Origin: Robiginitomaculum sp.
Lineage (GTDB): Bacteria > Pseudomonadota > Alphaproteobacteria > Caulobacterales > Maricaulaceae
Assembly (NCBI GenBank): GCA_030949705.1
Contig: JAUZSF010000015.1
Location: forward strand, 1 to 64,000
Length of the DNA: 64,000 nucleotides
Reading direction: 5' to 3'
The position numbers and the translations under genes were made by a program. Position 1 is the stretch's first letter. Each line of letters starts with the position of its first letter. Of this stretch, positions 17,676-25,393 are shown piece by piece. The notes beneath the pieces are model-generated. The model was not told where the DNA came from, searched no databases, and saw nothing but the letters and a program-made list of their open reading frames with translations.

Positions 17676-19556
17676 ATGCGCGCCACGTTCACCGCCCTTG
17701 CCACCACCCTTGCCCTGGCCGCCTGTGGTCAACAGGCTACCACCCCGGCACCATCAGACACGCCTGCCGCCAAAGTGGAATATTCGGCCGACGCCATTCA
17801 GGCCGAAACCGACCGCCTGAACGCCTGGTTCGAGGACAAATATGAAGAAAATCTGGCCTTCAGCCCGATCCGGCAAACCTTTCTTGGCCGCGATACCAAT
17901 CAGGACAAGATTGATGATTTTTCCGCGAAGGCCCAGGATGCCCAGCTGGCATGGCGGCGCCAGACCATGCGGGATCTGCACAACAATTTTGATTATGACA
18001 AGCTGACGGATGAAGCCAAAACCTCTTACGATATATGGGTTTATCAGAGCAAGGCGGCCGAAGCGGCCGCCAAATTCCGCACCAATCACTATGTGTTTGA
18101 GCAAATGGGCGCCATTCAGAGCTTTTTCCCGCAATTGCTGATTGCCTTTCACCGGGTCGAAAACGGCAAGGATATGGACAATTATCTGGCCCGGATTGCC
18201 GGCTCTGCCCGGGCCCTTGACCAATTGGTGGAACAATCAAAAATCAATGCCAAGACCGGCGTTCACCCGCCCTATTTTGCCTTTGAACAGGTCATTGCGG
18301 AATCTCAGAAAATTATTTCCGGCGCCCCTTTTGATGATAGCGGTCATGACAGCGCCATCTGGAAGGATGCCAAATCCAAAATTGCCAACCTTTTGAAAAA
18401 CAACAAAATTGACCAGGCCAAAGCGGATCAATTGACCGCCGATATTCGCACCTCTTTGCTGGAAAACTGGAAGCCTGCCTATGAACGCCTGATCGCCTGG
18501 CAAAAAGAAGATCAGGTCAATGCCACGCCCGAGGCCCATGGAGTCGGCACACTGCCCAATGGGCTGGCCTATTACAATGAACGGCTGGCCAACCAGACCA
18601 CCACCAATTTAACCGCCGATGAAATTCACAAAATCGGCCTGTCCGAAGTGGCCCGCCTGCGCGCTGAAATGGTAGTCGTAAAGGACCAGTTTGGCTTTGA
18701 AGGTACCTTGCCGGAGTTTTTCAAATTCCTGCGTGAAACCAAGGATGACGAACGGCTGTATTACCCCAATGATGATGAAGGTCGTGAAGGCTATATCCGG
18801 GATGCCACCGCCGCGATTAATAAAATCAAGGAACAATTACCTAATTATTTCGGCATCTTACCCAAAGCCGACCTGGTGGTGAAACGGGTGGAACCATTTC
18901 GCGAACAGGCTGGCGCGCCCCAGCATTATTCTGCCGGCACCCCCGATGGTTCCCGCCCAGGCGTTTATTATGCCCACCTGTTGGACATGGGAGCCATGCC
19001 CAAACGCGAGCTGGAAGTCATTGCCTATCACGAAGGTCTGCCGGGGCACCATATGCAAATCTCCATCGCCCAGGAACTGACCGGCATTCCCACCTTTCGC
19101 ACCCAGGCCGGGTTTAATGCCTATGCTGAAGGTTGGGGCCTTTATGCCGAATGGCTGGCCGAGGAAATGCCGGGCACCTATCAGGATCCGCTTTCAGAAT
19201 TTGGTCGTCTTGGCTCTGAAATGTGGCGGGCTGTGCGTCTGGTGGTTGATACCGGCATCCATGCCAAAGGCTGGAGCGAACAACAGGCCATTGACTATTT
19301 CCTGGCCAACACCGCGGCCCCCGAGGCTCAGGCCCGCGCCGAAGTTCGCCGTTATATCACCTGGCCCGGCCAGGCAACGGGGTATAAAATCGGCATGTTG
19401 AAAATTCAGGAATTGCGCCGCAAGGCCGAAACGGAACTGGGCGACAAATTTGACATTCGCGCTTTTCACGACACCATTTTGGGTGGTGGTGCCATGCCCC
19501 TGACCCTGTTGGAACGCCGGGTCGATCAATGGATCGCCAATACCAAGGCGGGCTAG
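17676..19556 (+). CDS. DUF885-family lipoprotein, putative metallopeptidase
   Basis: Lipobox LALAAC; IAYHEGLPGHHMQISIAQEL (HExxxH-like), NAYAEGWGLYAEWLAEEM typical of DUF885. Confidence 0.85.
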   Translation: MRATFTALATTLALAACGQQATTPAPSDTPAAKVEYSADAIQAETDRLNAWFEDKYEENLAFSPIRQTFLGRDTNQDKIDDFSAKAQDAQLAWRRQTMRDLHNNFDYDKLTDEAKTSYDIWVYQSKAAEAAAKFRTNHYVFEQMGAIQSFFPQLLIAFHRVENGKDMDNYLARIAGSARALDQLVEQSKINAKTGVHPPYFAFEQVIAESQKIISGAPFDDSGHDSAIWKDAKSKIANLLKNNKIDQAKADQLTADIRTSLLENWKPAYERLIAWQKEDQVNATPEAHGVGTLPNGLAYYNERLANQTTTNLTADEIHKIGLSEVARLRAEMVVVKDQFGFEGTLPEFFKFLRETKDDERLYYPNDDEGREGYIRDATAAINKIKEQLPNYFGILPKADLVVKRVEPFREQAGAPQHYSAGTPDGSRPGVYYAHLLDMGAMPKRELEVIAYHEGLPGHHMQISIAQELTGIPTFRTQAGFNAYAEGWGLYAEWLAEEMPGTYQDPLSEFGRLGSEMWRAVRLVVDTGIHAKGWSEQQAIDYFLANTAAPEAQARAEVRRYITWPGQATGYKIGMLKIQELRRKAETELGDKFDIRAFHDTILGGGAMPLTLLERRVDQWIANTKAG

Positions 19557-19559
19557 ACT

Positions 19560-21017
19560 TTGCCTACAAACGTACGCAAAACCTACCAAAGCCTGGGCCT
19601 GATTGCCGGGCCGCTGGCAGCGATCCTGCTGGGATTGTTCTTTGCCCCCGATGATCTGGAACCGGCCGGGCGAATGACCGCCGCCATGGCCGTCTGGATG
19701 GCCATATGGTGGGCCAGCGAAGCCGTCCCCTTTGCCGTTACTGCATTGTTACCATTGGTGTTTTTTCCAATACTGGGGATTAACAACATCAAGGCCACTT
19801 CGGCGCCTTATGCCAATCCCATGATCTATCTGTTTATGGGCGGCTTCATTGTTGCCAGAGCTATAGAGCATTGGGATCTGCACCGGCGCATGGCCTTGAA
19901 CATTTTCACCATGGTGGGCACCCATGCCCGGGCGCTGGTGGGGGGCATTATGGTCGCCGCCGCCCTGATCAGCATGTGGATTTCCAATACCGCTACCAGT
20001 TTGATGCTGTTGCCCATCGCCACCTCTATCGTGGCCGTGGTGATGGATTCCGTTGATGGCCTCACCGAAACCCAAAAGCGTAATTTTGGCATTACCATGG
20101 TGCTGGGTCTGGCCTATGGAGCCACCATTGGCGGCGTGGCCACCCTGGTCGGCACCCCACCCAATGCCTTTCTGGCCAGCTTTCTGGACGAAACCATGGG
20201 CATTGAAATTGGCTTTGGCCAATGGATGCTGGTTGGCGTACCGGTCAGCCTGACCCTGTTGCCACTGGGCTGGCTGGTGCTCACCCGCTTTGCCTATCCA
20301 GTCAATTTTACCGCTAGCGAAAAAACCCAAGTGTACCTACACAACCTCAAGAATGAGCTCGGCCCCATTACCTCCCCGCAAAAGCGCGTCGCCATGATCT
20401 TTGTGGCCCTTGCCCTGGCCTGGGCCTTGCGCAAACCCATCACAACACTCACCGGGCTGGGTGGCCTGTCGGATACCGGTATTGCCATCTTTGCCGCCAT
20501 CCTGATCTTTATGGTGCCTAGCGGTGATCCAAAACAGCGATCCTTGCTGACCTGGGAACAGGCGGCCAAATTGCCCTGGGGCATTCTGATCCTTTTTGGC
20601 GGCGGGCTTAGCCTGGCGGCCTCGGTATCCAGCTCGGGCCTGGCGGTATGGCTGGGCAATTCGCTCTCGGGTCTGGGGGTGGTGCATTTTGCCCTGTTGG
20701 TGATTGCCGCCACAGCATTGGTGATTTTCCTGACCGAACTGACCAGCAATCTGGCCACCATAGCCACGTTTTTGCCGGTCATGACGGCGTTGGCGGTGGC
20801 GCTGGATCAGGATGTCTTATTGCTGGCGGTTCCTGTCGCACTGGCCGCGTCCTGTGCCTTTATGTTGCCCATCGCCACCCCGCCCAATGCCATTGCGTTC
20901 AGTTCCAACATGGTCACCATCCCCAACATGGCCCGCGCCGGATTTTTGTTAAACCTGATCGCCATAGCACTGTTATTTGTGGTGGCCATTACACTGGTAC
21001 CCCTGGTTTTTGGCTGA
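19560..21017 (+). CDS. SLC13/DASS sodium:dicarboxylate-type symporter
   Basis: MAVWMAIWWASEAVPFAVTALLPLVFFPILG; ATLVGTPPNAFLASF; SNLATIATFLPV; TTG start. Confidence 0.85.
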   Translation: MPTNVRKTYQSLGLIAGPLAAILLGLFFAPDDLEPAGRMTAAMAVWMAIWWASEAVPFAVTALLPLVFFPILGINNIKATSAPYANPMIYLFMGGFIVARAIEHWDLHRRMALNIFTMVGTHARALVGGIMVAAALISMWISNTATSLMLLPIATSIVAVVMDSVDGLTETQKRNFGITMVLGLAYGATIGGVATLVGTPPNAFLASFLDETMGIEIGFGQWMLVGVPVSLTLLPLGWLVLTRFAYPVNFTASEKTQVYLHNLKNELGPITSPQKRVAMIFVALALAWALRKPITTLTGLGGLSDTGIAIFAAILIFMVPSGDPKQRSLLTWEQAAKLPWGILILFGGGLSLAASVSSSGLAVWLGNSLSGLGVVHFALLVIAATALVIFLTELTSNLATIATFLPVMTALAVALDQDVLLLAVPVALAASCAFMLPIATPPNAIAFSSNMVTIPNMARAGFLLNLIAIALLFVVAITLVPLVFG

Positions 21018-21179
21018 CCTAGCGGCCAAAACGGCCAAATTGGCGGGGATAAACGCCCCCCGGCAAGGCTGCCCACGACAGGTTTTTTAATCACTTCACA
21101 CTTTCAAAGAGCCATAAAGGCCAATTTTTTGGCACTTTATACGCTATTATAGCCCTCATCAGGAAAGCGGGGATAAGCC

Positions 21180-21460
21180 GCCAAACCCAAAGGGGTAATG
21201 AGGGTTAACAAGGCTCATTTGAGGGACGAATAAGGGATATTTTGTTCCACTTTAGGGATAAATAAGGGGCAAAAGATGGTTGGCGAAGGGGTAAGGCTTG
21301 ACCCTTTTGGCCCCTTCATCTGCTTATCCTCGGCAATACTCCCTCTCCCCTGGGAGAGGGTTGGGGTGAGGGGCTTGTGAATTCAAACTTGCGTACTGTC
21401 CTTAAACGCATGTCCCCTCACCTTATTTTTCTCCCACCCGGGAGAGGAAAGAGATCGCTT
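21180..21460. repeat. G-triplet-rich intergenic repeat region with REP-like palindrome (right copy)
   Basis: AGGGATAAATAAGGGG-type repeats; perfect inverted repeat CCCTCTCCC-CT-GGGAGAGGG at 21341..21360 followed by TTGGGGTGAGGGGC; CTCCCACCCGGGAGAGG near 21430. Confidence 0.6.
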
Positions 21461-21539
21461 TCATACCGCCACCTTGTTCAGGAATGATGTATAGCGTAAA
21501 TTTCCCCCACACAGACACCGGTGGCGTATGATCGCCGCT

Positions 21540-22478
21540 TCATGGATCACCCACAGTGCGAAAGCCGATATGATTGCTGCCCAGCCCCGCCTCTTGCGGT
21601 TGGCGGGCGGAGGCGCGATAGCGGCGGCAATAATTGTCGGCACACAAAAATGATCCTCCCTTGATGGTATAAACCGCTTCGCCAGTTTCTTTGCCCCTCG
21701 CGCGGTCCAGATAGGGGGTGGCGGTCCATTCCCAGGCATTGCCAATCATATCATAAAGCCCAAAGGCATTGGCTTTGAAACAGCCCACCGGGGCCAGGCC
21801 GGCAAAGCCGTCTTCGGCCTTGTCCTGCAATGGAAAGAGACCCTGCCAGGTATTGGCCCGATGCTGCCCCTCTGGCACCCGTTCATCCCCCCAGGGATAG
21901 AGCGTTTTCGCCCCGGCGCTGGCGGCATATTCCCATTCGGTTTCGGTCGGCAGGCGCCGCCCGGCCCAGCGGGCATAGGCGGCGGCATCCGCATAGGCGA
22001 TTTGCACCACCGGGAAATTTTCTTTGCCCGCTATCGTACTTTTTGGCCCCTGAGGGTGGCGCCAATTGGCCCCGGGCACATAGGCCCACCAATAGGGACT
22101 GTCCGGGGTGGCGGTTTTAAAAACTGCCGAGCCCGGCAGGAACAGAAATGGCGGCGCCTCAGGGGGGATCAACGCGGGATCCGGCTTGCGTTCCGCCATG
22201 GTGACATAGCCCGTCGCCGCCACAAAGCGCGCGAATTGCGCATTGGTGACCTCGGTTGCGTCAATATCAAAGCCCTCCACAACAACCGTACGCACGGGCG
22301 CTTCTTCCCCATACGCCACATCAGAGCCAATCTGCGCCGGGCCGCCCGGCAGGGTGATGGGCGATGGATTTGCGGTCAGGCATTGCAAAACCGCCCTGGG
22401 CCTCTGGTCGGCCGGTTGGCAAGCGGCCACCCCAAGGGCAGATGCCGCCAGCAGCCCCCATAACAGCCCGGTTTTCAT
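21540..22478 (-). CDS. Formylglycine-generating enzyme (SUMF1/FGE family), predicted lipoprotein
   Basis: GGSFLCADNYCRRYRASARQ aligns with FGE active-site C-x4-C; N-terminus MKTGLLWGLLAASALGVAAC contains a lipobox. Confidence 0.85.
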   Translation of the reverse strand: MKTGLLWGLLAASALGVAACQPADQRPRAVLQCLTANPSPITLPGGPAQIGSDVAYGEEAPVRTVVVEGFDIDATEVTNAQFARFVAATGYVTMAERKPDPALIPPEAPPFLFLPGSAVFKTATPDSPYWWAYVPGANWRHPQGPKSTIAGKENFPVVQIAYADAAAYARWAGRRLPTETEWEYAASAGAKTLYPWGDERVPEGQHRANTWQGLFPLQDKAEDGFAGLAPVGCFKANAFGLYDMIGNAWEWTATPYLDRARGKETGEAVYTIKGGSFLCADNYCRRYRASARQPQEAGLGSNHIGFRTVGDP

Positions 22479-23992
22479 TTGGCCTTGTCTTTGTGGCTGG
22501 CGGCGTCTTTCTCGGCTTCCATTTCGCTTTTTACCCGGGCATTGGGATAGGGCTGGTCCCAGATACGGCGGCCCGTATGCTCGGGAGTTTCATAGCGTTT
22601 AAAGAATTTTTCCAGCGCGCCGGCCAGCTTGTGCGCCAAAGCCGGACGCGGCGGCACGGTGGCATGGCGCTCGGCCATCGGGCTGGCCAGATCATACCAG
22701 GTATCAATGGGGGCGGCCGCCTCATTGCGTTGATAGGCCCGCACCAATTTCCAATGGCCATTGGTGATCATGCGCAAATTGCCCCGTTCGGCATAGTTAT
22801 ATTGCCGCCAGTCGGTCATACGTTTGCCCTTCAAGAGCGGCATCAGGGAATGGCCAGGGCCATAGGCAGAGACTTTCTCTTTGCCGCCGGTGGCAAAATC
22901 GCGCACGGTGGTATGCACATCCAGCAAGGATACCATTTCAAAGCGGGTCTGGCGCGGACGCATAAACCGTTTTGGCCCATAAAAGATCAGCGGAATACGG
23001 ATGGTGTCTTCATAAAAATTGGCCGGGGCCGTGGCATTGGTTTTACCATAAAGGCCATATTGCCCCACCAACAGGCCATGATCGGCCACATAAATAATGA
23101 TGGTATTGTCCAGCAATTTGCGCCCCTGCAGCGCGTCCATCAGACGGCCAATCTGGTCATCAATCAGGGACACGGCGGCCAGATATTGCGCCAGTTTTTC
23201 CTCGTGATCTTCGGGCACCAGATTGCCCGCCATACGCGCCGGCATGTCAGAGGCATCGCCGGCGCGATACACCTTTTGCGCAATCGGGCGGTATTTATCG
23301 ACCAGCCGTTCGGGCAGGCCGGCGAAGGGAAAATGCGGCTCAACAAAATTAAGGCTGATATAGAAGGGGCGCTTGTCGGGCAGGTCGATAAACCGGATGG
23401 CCTGTTCGGTAAGATACCGCCCCTGTACGCCCGTTTGTGCCAACGGCTTGCCATCATCAGAAAAATATACGGTGCCTTCGTGCTGATACTGGTTCTGCCA
23501 ACCGGCGCGGCGCGCATCATAGCTGAGCCAGCGATCAAAGCCGCGCTGTTTTATGGCGCTGTCAGTGGTGGCATGCCATTTGCCCAACAAAGCGGTGCGA
23601 TAACCGCTTTTTTGCAGGCGTTCAGAAAGCAGGATTTCGCCCTTCAACCAGTTGGCATCAAATTCGGGTTCTTCAGAGAGAAAGTCATGCACCCCGTGCT
23701 GGGATGGCATTTTGCCGGTATAGAAACTGGCCCGTGCCGGCGAGCATACCGGCGCCACCGACATGGCATTTTTGAATAAAACCCCATTTTGCGCCAACCA
23801 GTCGAGATTGGGGGTCTGGATGTATTGCAGGCCATAGGCCCCCAGCGCCCATTGGCCATGATCATCGGCCATAACAACAATTATATTGGGGCGATCAGTC
23901 GCTTTGTCAGACGAGCCCCAGACCGTATTGGTGGTCAGAATGATGGCCAGCAGGCCCACCAGAATACGTATACCATAGACCATTGCCATCCC
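22475..23992 (-). CDS. Type I sulfatase, exported
   Basis: RPNIIVVMADDHGQWALGAYG; CSPAR formylglycine motif (VAPVCSPARASFYTGKMPSQHG, nt about 23732..23746); 4-nt overlap with FGE gene; signal peptide from internal Met. Confidence 0.9.
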   Translation of the reverse strand, partial: GMAMVYGIRILVGLLAIILTTNTVWGSSDKATDRPNIIVVMADDHGQWALGAYGLQYIQTPNLDWLAQNGVLFKNAMSVAPVCSPARASFYTGKMPSQHGVHDFLSEEPEFDANWLKGEILLSERLQKSGYRTALLGKWHATTDSAIKQRGFDRWLSYDARRAGWQNQYQHEGTVYFSDDGKPLAQTGVQGRYLTEQAIRFIDLPDKRPFYISLNFVEPHFPFAGLPERLVDKYRPIAQKVYRAGDASDMPARMAGNLVPEDHEEKLAQYLAAVSLIDDQIGRLMDALQGRKLLDNTIIIYVADHGLLVGQYGLYGKTNATAPANFYEDTIRIPLIFYGPKRFMRPRQTRFEMVSLLDVHTTVRDFATGGKEKVSAYGPGHSLMPLLKGKRMTDWRQYNYAERGNLRMITNGHWKLVRAYQRNEAAAPIDTWYDLASPMAERHATVPPRPALAHKLAGALEKFFKRYETPEHTGRRIWDQPYPNARVKSEMEAEKDAASHKDKAK

Positions 23993-24064
23993 CTGCTCTG
24001 GCCCAAATAGATCACATGCCCCGGCAAGCCGCAATACGGTAGTCTCAGGTCCGATCACATGCCG

Positions 24065-25393
24065 TTATTTAATCTTGATCATGTATCTTGGCTCGTCGGG
24101 CGTACCCTTTTGCATACACCGATACGCCGACAGACCGGTACGGCTGCCGTCAGGCGTGGTGAAGGCATTATAGCGAATTTCGCCCCCCTTGCGGCAACAG
24201 GCCTCCCAGCGTCTTGGATTCTTCGACCCCTTGGCCACGGCTTTACATTGATCACCACCGCCAGAGGAGGAAGAATATGAGGAAGACGGTGAGGGTGGTG
24301 ACGATGAATATGAAGACGAGCCGGTGCCACCATTTCTGATCTCGCTCATACATTGAATGCGCGGGCCATTGGGGTCCATAATCGGAAAGCCAGAGCGCCG
24401 CGCCTTGGCATATTTGGCAGCAATGCATTTTTTCAGCGCGCCTGTATAGGCATCCTGTGACATCCCCCCCGAAGAGGGGCCTCTGGATGATGAATAACCG
24501 CTGCTGCTGGCTGGCGGGGAATATGTGGGCTGGTTGGCGTTTTGGTAGGCATTGTTTAATTCATTCGCCAGGCCCTGCATGGCCGCCGCAAATTCGGCGC
24601 GGCGCTTTGCCGCTTCGATGGCGCGGGCTTCGCGTTCTGCCTGAATACGGGCAAAATCATTGCTGGCATTGGCATCAATACGGCTGGCGTCCGCATTGGC
24701 CTGACCGGCCATTTGGTCGCGCACGGCATTGATCCGGTCCTGATCCACCCCGCCAATGGCATCATCAACCTCATCTATAGTATCCCAATCATCGACGTCT
24801 TCTCCATTTGTACTTTGCTCTCCGGGCAAAGCCGTGCCCTGGCCAGCGGTTATCGTATCCACCTCATTGATTTCATCCCATTCGGAATCACCGGTTACAC
24901 CGCTGGTCGTGTTATCCTGTTCCACCCCATCAAAACCGGGGTCGGTAGAATTGCCTTCATTGGCAGTAGCCGGAATATCAATGGTGTCGCTGACCTCAGC
25001 GGAATTTTCATCACCGGCATCTTCTGTTACGCTCAGGGAATCCAAAAAGGCATTCCAGTCCTCATCGCCCTCTTCGGTTGCGTTATCATCGCCACCCTTG
25101 TCTTCTTCATCGGCGTCTTCGCTCGCCTTAAGGCCATCCAATCGCTGTCTCAAAATCACCAGCTTAGCTTCAAGTTCGTCCATAACGGTTATGGCCCGCG
25201 CCAAGGCGATCAGATCTGCCCCTTCGCGGCGCACGTTTTGGGTAAAATCCCGCATGGCAAACAGGCGATTATCGACCCCGTCATATTCTGCCTCAAGCTG
25301 GGCAATACTTTGCTGGGCCTGCACCGTGCCGGCAGATATGCTCAGCAGCATGTAGGGCGCGAAAAACAAGGCCAGTGTTCGAAAAGCACTCAT
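24065..25393 (-). CDS. Exported acidic, Ser-rich, Cys-containing protein (operon gene 5)
   Basis: Signal peptide MSAFRTLALFFAPYMLLSISAGTVQAQ; ATG overlaps upstream stop (ATGA, 25390..25393); acidic tract about 24749..25129; Cys-rich C-terminus. Confidence 0.8.
   Translation of the reverse strand: MSAFRTLALFFAPYMLLSISAGTVQAQQSIAQLEAEYDGVDNRLFAMRDFTQNVRREGADLIALARAITVMDELEAKLVILRQRLDGLKASEDADEEDKGGDDNATEEGDEDWNAFLDSLSVTEDAGDENSAEVSDTIDIPATANEGNSTDPGFDGVEQDNTTSGVTGDSEWDEINEVDTITAGQGTALPGEQSTNGEDVDDWDTIDEVDDAIGGVDQDRINAVRDQMAGQANADASRIDANASNDFARIQAEREARAIEAAKRRAEFAAAMQGLANELNNAYQNANQPTYSPPASSSGYSSSRGPSSGGMSQDAYTGALKKCIAAKYAKARRSGFPIMDPNGPRIQCMSEIRNGGTGSSSYSSSPPSPSSSYSSSSGGGDQCKAVAKGSKNPRRWEACCRKGGEIRYNAFTTPDGSRTGLSAYRCMQKGTPDEPRYMIKIK

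Noticed and set aside
22364-23779. Plus-strand ORF (471 aa) opposite sulfatase
   Set aside because: Shadow ORF of a clear sulfatase gene
24065-25393. Operon gene 5 as a dedicated immunity protein for the cyclase-like effector
   Set aside because: Position downstream and acidity are suggestive, but it is exported and there is no direct evidence; kept only as a speculation
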